From: Verrucomicrobiota bacterium
Lineage (GTDB): Bacteria; Verrucomicrobiota; Verrucomicrobiia; Limisphaerales; UBA11320
Direction of reading: 5' to 3'
Length of the DNA: 43,406 bases
NCBI GenBank assembly: GCA_016199985.1
Contig: JACQFQ010000077.1
Location: 1 to 43,406 of the forward strand
Shown here: positions 1-9,398 of the stretch, piece after piece
How the letters are laid out: every line of letters begins with the position of its first letter
Position numbering within the stretch: position 1 is the stretch's first letter
Notes under the pieces: generated by a model
The model's database searches: none
What the model was told of the DNA's origin: nothing
The model's input: the letters and a program-made list of their open reading frames with translations, nothing else
Position numbers and translations under genes: made by a program

Positions 1-288
1 ACCGGTGCGCTGAACCCACCCGATTGACCGTAGAAGTGCCTTTCATGCCAGGATAAAGTGCGCCTACCAGCGCCTTTTGTCTATAAAAAACTTAACTCCG
101 GGCAAACTCAGCTGGTTATCAATCACCAACAAAGAACCGTGATGCGGAAGCCGGCGGGCAGGGGTTGTTGGCGGGACCGGCCAGCGGACATGCTGACGAA
201 GCGCCTCGCCCTCGGATGCGCTCTTTCTCGCAGTTGATTCACGCGCCAATTGGAGTAGTTTACGCGTTGATCCAACACCGACTCTCTT
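1..288. other. Leader region with no recognisable gene
   Basis: No reading frame here resembles a known protein, and those crossing it run antisense or out of frame to the metalloprotease gene that starts at 289. The stretch presumably holds the promoter of that gene, but I see no convincing -35/-10 pair. Confidence 0.4.
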
Positions 289-3200
289 ATGAAACACTGG
301 CCGCGCGCGACTCGCAGGCAATTGATCCGGACTGCGACGATTGTCGCTTTTGCGGCCCTCGCGATCGGCGCGCAATCGGATCCGGGAGGATCCGAGGCTT
401 CCTCATGGGAGCGCGCGCTGAACGAGAAGGGAAACGACCCCCGCTGGAGGCGCCTGGGGGACATGGATGTTCCGGTGGCGATGGCCGAAGCCTGGCGGAA
501 CATCGCGCTGGGATTGCCCTCAACGCAAAGCGCCTTCGATGCCGTTGTTTCTTTGTGGCCGCAGGGAAATGTCTACTACTCCTTCGACCCCTCGGTGACG
601 CCCGCGCATCAAAAGGAGTTTCTAGACGCCGCCAACGAATGGGCCAGCTTCGCGAATCTCCATTTCATTGCGCGCGCCGCGCAGCCCAACTACGTCACGA
701 TCCAGGAAGAGCCGGGCAGGTCGGGAGGCCATTCCGCGGTGGGCATGGTGGGCGGAGAGCAGTTCGTGCGCATTGGGCCCCAGTCCTGGAACCGAGCCAC
801 ATTGTGCCATGAGTTGGGCCACACGCTCGGGCTGATCCATGAGCAGCAACGTTCCGACCGGGACTCGTTCATCGTGGTTCATATGGATCGAATCGCGCCC
901 GGGACCGATGGAAACTTCATCAAGCTGCCGAACACCCGGAATCGCGGCGATTATGATTTCCTGTCGGTGATGCACTATTCCAAGAATGTTCTCGCCAGCG
1001 ACGCCTCCCAGGATGTCATCGAACCGCTCCCCCCCTATGCCGTCTTCCGCGACATCATGGGAGCGCGATTCGATCCGGTGCTCAGCGCCGGGGATCGCGC
1101 CGGCATGGCCGCAATGTATGGTCACGGGCCCTTCCTCTCCAACAAAGTCACGACCACGGCGGACAGCGGCCCCGGGAGCCTGCGAGCCGCCATGTACTAT
1201 GCGATTGATCACCCGGGAACTCGCATTCAGTTCGATTTGAAGCAAAACGATCCTGGATTCAACGGCGCCGTTTTCATCATTCGTCCCACCGACCGGTTCC
1301 CAAGCCTGGCGCAGGGCGTCGTGCTCGATGGCTCCACTCAGCCCACCCACTTCAACCCAAAGGGTCCTTCGATTCTCATCAACGGCGCATTGGCTCAGCC
1401 TCCGAGCGTGTTCGCTCACGGACTGTGGATGCGAACGAACGGCGCCACGGTTCGATCACTGGCCCTGAACGGATTCCCAGGCTACGCGATCGCGTTTGAA
1501 GGCATCCAAGCCGCGAGCAACGCCGTCGAGAACTGTTTCCTCGGAGTGGATGCCACCGGAGAGAACCCCGCCTCCAACGGATTCCCGATTGTCGGCATGA
1601 TCTCCGGAGCTCACGACAACCGGCTGGGTGGCGAATCGTCCTTTGCCTACAATGTGATCGGAGGAAGTTCGTATCAGGGAGTGGTCATTCGCGATTCCGG
1701 CACGGAGAGGAACGCGGTCCTCGGAAACCGGATTGGCATAAGCGCCGACGGCGCCATGGCGCTGCCGAACGCATGGGCCGGCGTGGCAATCTTTGGAGGC
1801 GCCCACGACAACCGCATCGGCGGCCCCGGCGCCGGCAACCTCATCTCGGGCAATGGCAACTCAGGCGTCCAGATCGTGGATCCCGGAACCGACCGCAACG
1901 TCGTCGAGGGAAACTGGATTGGATTGAGCCTCTCAGGAATCACCGCGATCCCCAATGGCTGGTCCGGAGTTTCCATCGCCGCCGGCGCTCAGTCGAATCG
2001 CGTTGGCGGCCCGCTCCCAGAGCTCAGGAACGTGGTGTCGGGAAATGGCAACCAGGGGATCGCGATCGGCGACACGAACACCGCCGGCAATGTGGTCGAG
2101 GGCAACTATGTTGGACTCGGCCCCGACGGGTCGCGGGCGGTCCCCAACGGGTGGGCGGGAGTGGAAATCTACGGAGGCGCCCAGCGCAACCGAATCGGCG
2201 GAGCGACTCCCAACGCCCGCAACATGATTTCTGGAAACGCGCATCAGGGCGTCGCGTTGTCCGGCGCGGAAACTTCGGCCAATGAAATCATGGGCAACTG
2301 GATCGGGCTCGATCCCTCGGGCGCCGCCGCGATGCCCAACGGATGGTCTGGCGCGGAGTTCTTCGGGGGGGCTCATCACAACACGCTCGGCGGCGGGCCG
2401 GGCCGGAGGAACGTGATCTCCGGCAATTCCAATCATGGCGTCGTCATGAGCGGCGAGGGCACCACGGCGAACTCAGTTCTCGGCAACACCATCGGATTGG
2501 ATCTCACGGGCGCCAGGGCCCTGCCCAATGCGTGGAGCGGCGTGGCGTTTTTTGGCGGCGCATTCGGGAACCCCATCGGGGATCCGCGGCCCGGGCTCGG
2601 AAACCTCATCGCTTCCAATGCCAACAGCGGCGTGTACCTGTACGACAGATCCTCCAACATCACCGTCCGGGCCAATTCGATCCACGGAAACGTCTGGGGC
2701 GGCATCGGATTCCAAAACGAAACGACGCAAGGAGGCCCTCGTCCCAAGCTGAAGGCCGCCACTCTCGGCGCTCTGCTCTCCATTTCCGGCAGCTATTCCG
2801 ACGCGCCAGGCCAGTCTCGCGTCCTCGATTTCTACGCCAGCCCCACGCCCGCGCAGGGGACTTACTACCTCGGGTCTCAATCCCTGGTTCTCCCCGCCGC
2901 GGGAATCAGCAACTTCACGACGGTGTTCAGCGCCGTTCTTCCGCCAGGATACTATGTCACCGCCACAGCCACTGATCCGGTCGGCAGAACCTCGGCGTTC
3001 TCCGACGCGATCAAGATCGCGTATCAGGATTCCGTCGGCGACGGAATCCTGGACGCCTGGCGAGCCGCCCATTTTGGCGGCGATGGGAAGAAGACCAACG
3101 CTGTCTCCTGCGCCGTCTGCGATCCCGACCACGACGGAATCTCGAACGCGCAGGAGTTCCGGTCCGGCGCCGATCCGAACTTCGCGGGCAGTCTTCCTCG

Positions 3201-3423
3201 CCTGCGAGTCGATTCGGTCGACGCGGAAACGCTGGCCATCCGCTTTCCTTCGGCGCCAGGGATCCGCTATCAGCTGCAATCCCGCGCCGGCGTCTCGAAT
3301 GCTCCGTGGTCTCTCGAATCAGACCTTTTGGCCGCGCCCGGCGACTTCAGCTCCTTCCTCGTCGCTTTGCCGGAATGGCGCGCCGAGGTTCAACGATTCT
3401 ATCGCGTCCTGACCTCGCCCTGA
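289..3423 (+). CDS. Secreted astacin-like (M12A) metalloprotease with beta-helix repeats
   Basis: 1044 residues. An N-terminal signal peptide (basic MKHWPRATRRQ followed by a hydrophobic stretch) indicates export. The protease domain shows the astacin zinc signature: HELGH at residues 174-178 continuing to a third zinc His and the Glu-Gln-Gln-Arg-Ser-Asp-Arg stretch, and a Met-turn SVMHYS at about 226-231. Residues about 400-810 hold roughly six copies of a 62-64-residue repeat rich in NRIGG, NxISGN and GNWIGLD, typical of a right-handed parallel beta-helix as in surface adhesins or polysaccharide-binding proteins. Around 915-960 lies a thrombospondin-3-like Ca-binding segment (DPDHDGISNAQEF), followed by a C-terminal beta domain ending in FYRV, common in secreted Verrucomicrobia proteins. 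Likely an extracellular protease anchored to or acting on glycan or matrix; the substrate cannot be inferred. The ATG at 289 is chosen because it gives the signal peptide. Confidence 0.85.
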   Translation: MKHWPRATRRQLIRTATIVAFAALAIGAQSDPGGSEASSWERALNEKGNDPRWRRLGDMDVPVAMAEAWRNIALGLPSTQSAFDAVVSLWPQGNVYYSFDPSVTPAHQKEFLDAANEWASFANLHFIARAAQPNYVTIQEEPGRSGGHSAVGMVGGEQFVRIGPQSWNRATLCHELGHTLGLIHEQQRSDRDSFIVVHMDRIAPGTDGNFIKLPNTRNRGDYDFLSVMHYSKNVLASDASQDVIEPLPPYAVFRDIMGARFDPVLSAGDRAGMAAMYGHGPFLSNKVTTTADSGPGSLRAAMYYAIDHPGTRIQFDLKQNDPGFNGAVFIIRPTDRFPSLAQGVVLDGSTQPTHFNPKGPSILINGALAQPPSVFAHGLWMRTNGATVRSLALNGFPGYAIAFEGIQAASNAVENCFLGVDATGENPASNGFPIVGMISGAHDNRLGGESSFAYNVIGGSSYQGVVIRDSGTERNAVLGNRIGISADGAMALPNAWAGVAIFGGAHDNRIGGPGAGNLISGNGNSGVQIVDPGTDRNVVEGNWIGLSLSGITAIPNGWSGVSIAAGAQSNRVGGPLPELRNVVSGNGNQGIAIGDTNTAGNVVEGNYVGLGPDGSRAVPNGWAGVEIYGGAQRNRIGGATPNARNMISGNAHQGVALSGAETSANEIMGNWIGLDPSGAAAMPNGWSGAEFFGGAHHNTLGGGPGRRNVISGNSNHGVVMSGEGTTANSVLGNTIGLDLTGARALPNAWSGVAFFGGAFGNPIGDPRPGLGNLIASNANSGVYLYDRSSNITVRANSIHGNVWGGIGFQNETTQGGPRPKLKAATLGALLSISGSYSDAPGQSRVLDFYASPTPAQGTYYLGSQSLVLPAAGISNFTTVFSAVLPPGYYVTATATDPVGRTSAFSDAIKIAYQDSVGDGILDAWRAAHFGGDGKKTNAVSCAVCDPDHDGISNAQEFRSGADPNFAGSLPRLRVDSVDAETLAIRFPSAPGIRYQLQSRAGVSNAPWSLESDLLAAPGDFSSFLVALPEWRAEVQRFYRVLTSP

Positions 3424-3491
3424 CGCGGCTTGTCTTTCCAAAGAACGCGCAACCCCCTTGCCGTGGAGGTTCTCCGCGATATGCTCATCGC

Positions 3492-6002
3492 GTGTTGTTA
3501 AGCGCTTCGAACGACCGGGCTTCGCGAAGCCGCGCGCTACGCGCGCTGCTGTCGGGCACGGTTCTCGCGATGGGCTTGACCGCGTCCAGAGGCGCGGAAT
3601 CCCTGAGCGAACCGTCGAAAGCCCGGGACCCTTTCCTCATCGCCTACTGCTTCGAATGCCATGATCAGGCGTCGTCGAAGGGCGCGCTGTCGCTCGAAGC
3701 GTTGCCTCGGCGATGGGATGACGCCGCGATCCTGAAGCGTTGGGTCAGCGTCCACGATCAGGTTGCCGAGGGCGCGATGCCTCCGCCGGGCAAGAAGCAG
3801 CCCAGTGCGGACGAGAGAACTCGATGGGCCTCGGTCCTGAGCTCGGAGCTGTACTCCGCATCGCGCGAACGGCAAAGAAGGGACGGTCGCGCGACCTTGC
3901 GAAGGCTCAATCGATTCGAGCTCGAGAACGCCCTGTCCGATCTCCTCGAGACACCGGTCGAAGTGCGCGACCTGTTTCCGGATGATCTCGCCTCGAGCGG
4001 CTTCGACACCGTAAGCGCCGGGTTGGAGACCTCGGCCACGCACTGGGCGAGGTATCAGAGCGCGGCCGATCGAGCCATCGCCGCCGCGTTGGCCTGGAGA
4101 CCGCCCGCTCCTGAAAAACGCCGCTTCACTGGAAAACAGTGGTTCACGGAACAACTCAACGCGGCTCGCCAGACCTCCGAGTGGAAAGTGAAGGGGTCCG
4201 CCCGGACGATCGGCGACGAGGCCTGGGTGCATGCCCAAACGCGCGACCACCCTTTTCTCGAGTTCAACGCCGGAACGCCCGCGGCGCCGGGACGCTACCG
4301 TGTTCGCGCTTCGCTTGCCGCGCGAAACACCCATGGCGAGCCGCTGGCAGTCCTTTGCTTTCTCCCCCACTTTGATGTCAACCTGGATTACTCCCAGCAG
4401 CACGTTCTCGCCGTCCGCGAGGCTCTCCCCGACCGGCCCGCTGTCGTGGAACTCGAGCTGGACGCGCCTTATGGTTCCGAGAGATTCGCGGGACAATCTG
4501 TGTGCCTTCGCGGGTGGTCCTTGCCCGTTCAATCGCCGGTCGGGGCGTTCGAGGCAAGCGAGCTCGTGGGGGAGCAGCCCGACTGGACCGGTCCCGCCCT
4601 CGTCATGGATTGGGTGGAATGGGAGGGGCCGCTCGAGTCCTTCCCCGGACCCGGCTACCGACGGCTCTTCGGATCACTCTCGCCGCAACCCGCGACGCCC
4701 CGCGCCTCCCTGGCCCCCGTTCCGCCCAAGGATCCCGAACGCGAGGCCAATCGACTCATCCGGGATTTTCTGCCGCGGGCGTTCCGACGCGGAATCGCCG
4801 ACGACGAGGCGAACAGCTATCTGCGCGTGTTCCGGGACGCTCGCCAGCGTGGAAACGCCTTCGACGCCGCGATGCGCGTCGCCTATCGCGCGATCCTTTG
4901 CTCCCCTCACTTTCTCTTTCGCGTCGAAAGCCCCGGCCCCCTGAACGACGACGCCATCGCAACGCGCCTGAGCCTCTTTTTATGGAGCTCCTGTCCCGAC
5001 GACTCGTTGGCCGCGGACGCGGCGAAAGGCCGGCTGCGCGACGCGCGATTTCTTCATGAAACGGTGGAGCGAATGCTGGCGGACAAGAAAGCGCGGCGCT
5101 TCGTGGAAAGCTTCACCGGGCAATGGCTGGATCTGCGGAAGCTGTACGAGACGAAGCCGGACCTGATGTACGGGGAGTTCGACGACATTCTCCTATGGTC
5201 TATGCGGGAGGAAACGACGGGCTTCTTTTCGGAGATGCTGGAACACGATCACGGCGTGAACGAGTTCGTGGCTTCCAGCTGGAGCGTGCTGAATCGGCGA
5301 CTGGCCGAACACTACGCCATTCCGGGCGTTCACTCCTGGCTCCACGCAAAAGTCTCCCTGCCTCCCGGCTCGCATCGCGGGGGAGTGCTGACGCACGCGT
5401 CCATTCTCAAGATCACCGCGAACGGCACCTCCACGTCCCCGGTTCGCAGAGGAAGCTGGGTCTTGAGCAAGGTCCTCGGAAAGCCGCCCCAACCTCCGCC
5501 TCCGAACGTGGGAGCGATCGAGCCCGACATCCGCGGCGCCGTCACGGTGCGTCAGCAATTGGCCAAGCACCGCAACCAGGAGCTCTGCAATCGCTGCCAT
5601 CGCTTCATTGACCCGCCGGGGTTCGCGCTGGAGAACTTCGATGTCATCGGAGGGTGGCGCGATTGGTATCGGATGAAGGGCATTGGCGAAAAGCGGGCCA
5701 GCCTCCCGAACTATCCCGGCCTGATCGTGTCGCGAGGCGCGGACGTGGAGCAGGGCGCCGCCACCGCGCAGGGCGTCCGATTCCACGACATCGACGATTA
5801 TCGGGAAGTCCTGCTCCAGGACCGGGAGCAGGTGGCCCGGAACCTCGTTCAAATGCTTGTGACCTACGCCACCGGCGCCGCCCCGGAGTTTCCGGACCGG
5901 GAGGTCGTTGAGGATATCCTGAAACAAACCGCCTCGACAAACCACGGGCTTCGCTCCCTGGTTCACGCGGTGACGCAAAGTCGACTGTTCCTGGAAAAAT
6001 GA
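3492..6002 (+). CDS. DUF1592-family exported protein with two cytochrome c-like CxxCH motifs
   Basis: About 836 residues from the GTG at 3492. Domain order fits the Planctomycetes/Verrucomicrobia family: an N-terminal cytochrome-c-like segment with CFECH at about residues 53-57, DUF1587 (RRLNRFELENALSDLL, about 134-200), DUF1595 (about 427-480), DUF1592 (about 480-610), DUF1588 with the second haem-like motif CNRCH at about 699-703 followed by IDPPGFALENFD, and DUF1585 at the C-terminus. These proteins are periplasmic or secreted. A redox role is inferred from the CxxCH motifs, but no member's substrate is certain. The frame is open from 3306, inside the preceding gene. Starts at 3492 (GTG) or 3495 (TTG) give a plausible signal peptide (RSRALRALLSGTVLAMGL), while the first convincing ATG, at 3570, would cut it. 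The stop overlaps the next start by 4 bp (ATGA), indicating translational coupling. Confidence 0.85.
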   Translation: MLLSASNDRASRSRALRALLSGTVLAMGLTASRGAESLSEPSKARDPFLIAYCFECHDQASSKGALSLEALPRRWDDAAILKRWVSVHDQVAEGAMPPPGKKQPSADERTRWASVLSSELYSASRERQRRDGRATLRRLNRFELENALSDLLETPVEVRDLFPDDLASSGFDTVSAGLETSATHWARYQSAADRAIAAALAWRPPAPEKRRFTGKQWFTEQLNAARQTSEWKVKGSARTIGDEAWVHAQTRDHPFLEFNAGTPAAPGRYRVRASLAARNTHGEPLAVLCFLPHFDVNLDYSQQHVLAVREALPDRPAVVELELDAPYGSERFAGQSVCLRGWSLPVQSPVGAFEASELVGEQPDWTGPALVMDWVEWEGPLESFPGPGYRRLFGSLSPQPATPRASLAPVPPKDPEREANRLIRDFLPRAFRRGIADDEANSYLRVFRDARQRGNAFDAAMRVAYRAILCSPHFLFRVESPGPLNDDAIATRLSLFLWSSCPDDSLAADAAKGRLRDARFLHETVERMLADKKARRFVESFTGQWLDLRKLYETKPDLMYGEFDDILLWSMREETTGFFSEMLEHDHGVNEFVASSWSVLNRRLAEHYAIPGVHSWLHAKVSLPPGSHRGGVLTHASILKITANGTSTSPVRRGSWVLSKVLGKPPQPPPPNVGAIEPDIRGAVTVRQQLAKHRNQELCNRCHRFIDPPGFALENFDVIGGWRDWYRMKGIGEKRASLPNYPGLIVSRGADVEQGAATAQGVRFHDIDDYREVLLQDREQVARNLVQMLVTYATGAAPEFPDREVVEDILKQTASTNHGLRSLVHAVTQSRLFLEK

Positions 6003-7297
6003 ATCGCAGCGCCCTGTATCCGCGCCATTCGCGCCTCATGTCCCGCCGCTCCTGGCTTCGCGGCGGAGCCGTGGTTCTCGCCCTCCCCTGGCTCGAGGCC
6101 CTGGCGCCTGGCGGGTTGAGGGGCGAATCCCGGACGCGCTTGGCGACCCCCCGCCGCCTGATGCTCGTGGGACGTCTGCTCGGAACCCATGCGGATTTCT
6201 TTTTCCCCAAGGACACCGGCCCTGGCTACACCGCATCGCGATACCTGAAGCTTCTGGACCAGCACCGCGGCGCGTTCACGGTGTTCTCAGGGCTCTCGCA
6301 CCTGGGCTATCCGAACGTTCACCACACGGAGGCCGGGCTGTTCACCGGCGTCGAGCCGCCGCGCATCTCGCGCCTGGACGACATTCGCAACACGATCTCG
6401 CTCGATCAGGCCGCCGCGGACGTCGTGGGCAGGGAGACCCGCATTTCTCATCTCGCCATGGGCGGCGTTTACACGGCCCCCATGATCTACAACGCGAAGG
6501 GAATCCCGCTCCCCATCGAAGGCCGGCCGGAGGCGGTCTTCCGAAGTCTCTTTGTCGATGGATCGGCGGAGGAGGTGACGCGCGAAACGCGGCGGCTCTC
6601 GGAGGGGCACAGCATCCTGGATCAGGTGAGGGATCAGCTCAAAAGCCTGGGACGAAGTCTCGGAGCAGCCGATCGCGATCGGCTCGAGAACATGACCGCC
6701 GCGATTCGCGACGCCGAGCGGGATCTGTTGCGCAGCGAAGCCTGGAGCCGGAAGCCGAAGCCAAAGGTCGCGCGGCGTCCCGAGGACTATCTCAACCCCA
6801 CATGGTCCACCGGGCAGAAAATGCGATACGACCTCGCCTTCCTGGCGTTTCAAACCGACTCCACGCGTGTCGCCACGGTGATCGAAATGCCGGGCCGCGC
6901 CGGGGAGGCGCCCGGCAGCAGCCTGGATCACCACGACGCGTCGCATCATGGAATGTCGCCCCGCAAAATCGAGGAGCTCGCGCGATTCGAGGAGGACGAG
7001 ATGCGCCACTTCGCGGAGCTGATCGGCAAGCTCGCCGGCGTTTCGGAAGGGTCCGCCACGCTTCTCGACAACACCGTTCTGCTGTGGGCCAGCAACCTGG
7101 GAAACCCCTCCGCGCACAGCTCCGCGAATCTTCCCGTGCTCGTCGCGGGAGGCGGCTTCCGCCACCAGGGCCACGTCGCCTACGATCCTCACAACAACCG
7201 CCCGCTCTCCAACCTCTATGTCCGTGTCCTCAGGCAGGTGGGAGTGCAGTCCGAAAAGTTCGGAACGAGCACCGGCGTCCTGACGGACATTGGGTGA
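5999..7297 (+). CDS. DUF1552 family protein with Tat-like signal
   Basis: 432 residues, the usual length for DUF1552. The N-terminus SRRSWLRGGAVVLALPWLEAL is a Tat-type signal (SRRSW then a hydrophobic segment), so the protein is probably exported folded. Family features include the early RLMLVGRLLGTHADFFFP segment, a middle region on dependence of named residues with QAAADVVG, the DLAFLAFQTDSTRVAT block, and the C-terminal block LDNTVLLWASNLGNPSAHSS followed by LPVLVAGGG. DUF1552 genes are typically found directly downstream of DUF1592-type genes, as here with a 4-bp overlap at 5999-6002, so the two products probably work together. The family resembles DUF1501/alkaline-phosphatase-fold proteins in its C-terminal part; the activity is unknown. 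Confidence 0.87.
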   Translation: MNRSALYPRHSRLMSRRSWLRGGAVVLALPWLEALAPGGLRGESRTRLATPRRLMLVGRLLGTHADFFFPKDTGPGYTASRYLKLLDQHRGAFTVFSGLSHLGYPNVHHTEAGLFTGVEPPRISRLDDIRNTISLDQAAADVVGRETRISHLAMGGVYTAPMIYNAKGIPLPIEGRPEAVFRSLFVDGSAEEVTRETRRLSEGHSILDQVRDQLKSLGRSLGAADRDRLENMTAAIRDAERDLLRSEAWSRKPKPKVARRPEDYLNPTWSTGQKMRYDLAFLAFQTDSTRVATVIEMPGRAGEAPGSSLDHHDASHHGMSPRKIEELARFEEDEMRHFAELIGKLAGVSEGSATLLDNTVLLWASNLGNPSAHSSANLPVLVAGGGFRHQGHVAYDPHNNRPLSNLYVRVLRQVGVQSEKFGTSTGVLTDIG

Positions 7298-7471
7298 AGC
7301 GAGCATTCCCATTCCATGTGTCCTCGCGCCTTCCCGCGACGAGCCAGCGTGATCCGGCAATCCGCAATTCTCGACCCGAGCCCGACGCGCCGGCGGGAAC
7401 GCCTGCGCTTCCCGGTTTGAGGCTCAAAGAATGCGCTTTCCCCACGCGGGCCCTCCGTGGACTGTTTCCGC

Positions 7472-8206
7472 ATGATCGCAGCGCCTCAATACTTCGCGGC
7501 CGTGCAGGAGACATTGTCCCGCGCCTGGCATTCGCAGACGGCCGCGCTCGATCAGGCGGCTGATTGGATGGCCACGGCCCTCGCGCAGGACCGATGCCTC
7601 TACGTGTTCGGAACAGGCCACTCGCATCTGCTCGCCGAGGAGGTCTTCTACCGCGCCGGTGGATTGGCGCAGGCCGCCCCGATCCTGGAGGAGCCGCTGA
7701 TGTTGCACGAGAGCGCCAGCGAGAGCACGGGGAGGGAGAGGGAGTCGGGGTACGCCCGGCGCGTGCTGGCCCGCTACCCCGCGACGCCGGGCGATGTGCT
7801 GGTGGTGGCCTCGAACTCCGGCCGCAACGCCGTGCCTATCGAGATCGTGGAGCTCGCCCGCGCCCAAGGCTTGAGAACGATCGCGCTCACGAGCCTCCAG
7901 CACAGCCGATCCATGGCCTCGCGGCATGCCAGTGGAAAACGCCTGTTCGAGGTGGCCGACCTGACGCTCGACAACGGATCCGTCCCCGGGGACGCCTGCG
8001 TGCCGGTTCCCGGGATCGGCCAACGGATGGGCCCGACGTCCACAATCGTGGGAGCGTTCCTGCTCAACGCGCTCATGCTGGAGGCCGCCGCTCGCGCCGT
8101 GACGCTGGGGTGGACGCCCGCTATTTACGAGAGCGCGAACACGGACGGCGCCGCGGGCAACGCGGATCTGTTGGCCCGCTTTCGGGGACGCATCCGCCAT
8201 CTGTGA
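7472..8206 (+). CDS. SIS-domain sugar isomerase-like protein (UPF0309/COG4821 type)
   Basis: About 244 residues from the ATG at 7472; a GTG at 7457 would add five residues. The product is a single SIS fold: CLYVFGTGHSHLLAEEVFYRAGG is the first phosphosugar-binding segment, GDVLVVASNSGRNAVPIEIVELAR the second with the usual SNSGRN loop, and IALTS the third strand. C-terminal TSTIVGAFLLNALMLEAAARA also matches UPF0309 proteins, which are thought to isomerise or bind phosphorylated amino sugars in the cytoplasm. The substrate is not evident. The HAD phosphatase gene 81 bp downstream points the same way, to phosphosugar turnover, and the two may be co-transcribed. Confidence 0.82.
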   Translation: MIAAPQYFAAVQETLSRAWHSQTAALDQAADWMATALAQDRCLYVFGTGHSHLLAEEVFYRAGGLAQAAPILEEPLMLHESASESTGRERESGYARRVLARYPATPGDVLVVASNSGRNAVPIEIVELARAQGLRTIALTSLQHSRSMASRHASGKRLFEVADLTLDNGSVPGDACVPVPGIGQRMGPTSTIVGAFLLNALMLEAAARAVTLGWTPAIYESANTDGAAGNADLLARFRGRIRHL

Positions 8207-8287
8207 GTGAATGAGCGCAAGAGGGGCGGCGCTTCGCGCGCACCGTTTCATTGAATTCAACGCGCCCTTTGGCGATGCTCGCGGCGC

Positions 8288-8860
8288 ATGATTCAAGGTC
8301 TTGTTTTTGATTGCGACGGCACGCTTGCGGATACGATGCCCGCTCACTGGGTGGCGTGGCGCTTGGTGGCGGAGCGGCACCGTTTTGCTTTCACGGAGGA
8401 ACGCTTCTACGCCCTGGGCGGCGTCCCTTCGCGACACATCGTTGAAATGCTTTCGCGCGAGCAAGGCATCGCCTTGAACGCCCAAGCCATCGCGTTGGAA
8501 AAGGAGCGCGCGTATCTGGGAGGGTTGGCGAATGTCGCGCCGGTGAAGCCGGTGGTGGCGATCGCGCTGGAGCATCACGGCAAACTCCCCATGGCGGTCG
8601 CTTCGGGGGGAACAAGGCCCGTGATCGAGATGGTTCTCGCGCGCTTGGGAATTCGACACTGCTTTCAGGCGGTCGTCACCAGCGAGGATGTCGTGAACCA
8701 GAAACCCGCTCCGGATATTTTTCTCGAAGCCGCGCGACGCATCGGCGTGACGCCGGAACGCTGTCGCGGATTTGAGGACACCGACCTCGGCATGCAAGCC
8801 ATCCGCGCCGCCGGCATGGACGAGGTGGATATCCGGGAGTTGCTGCGCAAGGATGGGTGA
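8288..8860 (+). CDS. HAD-superfamily phosphatase/phosphoglucomutase-like (YqaB type)
   Basis: 190 residues. HAD motif I is DCDGTLADT near the N-terminus (nucleophile and acid-base Asp), motif II is ASGGTRPVIE, motif III the Lys of NQKPAPDIF, and motif IV GFEDTDLGMQAIRAAGM. The helical cap between motifs I and II places it in the beta-phosphoglucomutase-like subgroup. The closest functional types are fructose-1-phosphatase (YqaB), 2-deoxyglucose-6-phosphatase and beta-phosphoglucomutase. The sequence does not decide between these. It lies just after the SIS-domain gene and may share its transcript. It is convergent with msrB, with stops 22 bp apart. Confidence 0.85.
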   Translation: MIQGLVFDCDGTLADTMPAHWVAWRLVAERHRFAFTEERFYALGGVPSRHIVEMLSREQGIALNAQAIALEKERAYLGGLANVAPVKPVVAIALEHHGKLPMAVASGGTRPVIEMVLARLGIRHCFQAVVTSEDVVNQKPAPDIFLEAARRIGVTPERCRGFEDTDLGMQAIRAAGMDEVDIRELLRKDG

Positions 8861-8882
8861 TCCGCGGACGTCGAACAAAGCT

Positions 8883-9398
8883 CTACTGCTTCTCGAACCT
8901 CAGCGCGGCGGAGTTGAGGCAATACCGGAGACCTGTAGGCTTCGGTCCGTCCTCAAAAACATGGCCGAGATGAGAATCACAGCGCTCGCAGTGAACCTCA
9001 GTCCGGCGCATGAAGAGGCCATTGTCCTCCTTCGTCCCCACGTGCTGGGCGATCGGCGTGTGGAAGCTCGGCCAGCCGGTTCCGGACTCGAACTTTGTGT
9101 CCGAGGCGAAGAGATCCAGGTCGCATGCCACGCAGCGATAGACGCCCTTGTCGTGGTTGTTCCAATACTGCCCCGTGAAAGCCCTTTCGGTTCCGTGCTC
9201 GCGGGCGACCCTGAATTGTTCGGGCGTAAGCAGCTTCCGCCATTCGGCGTCCGTCCTGGAGATTTTCTGAATGGGCATATTCGTGGAGGGCTGAGAGCCC
9301 AGGTTGGCCACTGGCGATGCGGAGGGCTCACGCGGAGGCGCGCAGGCCAGCAAAGCGCCAACGGCCACCCCGCTCAGCCCCAGTCGCAAGAGTTTCAT
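8883..9398 (-). CDS. msrB: Peptide-methionine (R)-S-oxide reductase, lipoprotein
   Basis: 171 residues. MsrB reduces methionine-R-sulfoxide in oxidised proteins. The conserved fold is complete: the two zinc CxxC pairs (C89/C92 in CVACDLDLF and C137/C140 in CERCDSHLGH), GTGWPSF, and the catalytic Cys at residue 160 in RYCLNSAALRF. The N-terminus is a lipoprotein signal peptide with lipobox LLAC (Cys19), so this copy should be membrane-anchored outside the cytoplasm, repairing envelope proteins rather than cytoplasmic ones. It lacks an MsrA fusion. No obvious partner lies next to it. Confidence 0.93.
   Translation of the reverse strand: MKLLRLGLSGVAVGALLACAPPREPSASPVANLGSQPSTNMPIQKISRTDAEWRKLLTPEQFRVAREHGTERAFTGQYWNNHDKGVYRCVACDLDLFASDTKFESGTGWPSFHTPIAQHVGTKEDNGLFMRRTEVHCERCDSHLGHVFEDGPKPTGLRYCLNSAALRFEKQ

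Noticed and set aside
165..812. 215-codon + frame overlapping the metalloprotease start
   Set aside because: It overlaps the protease gene in another frame, is Arg/Gly-rich and has no family resemblance.
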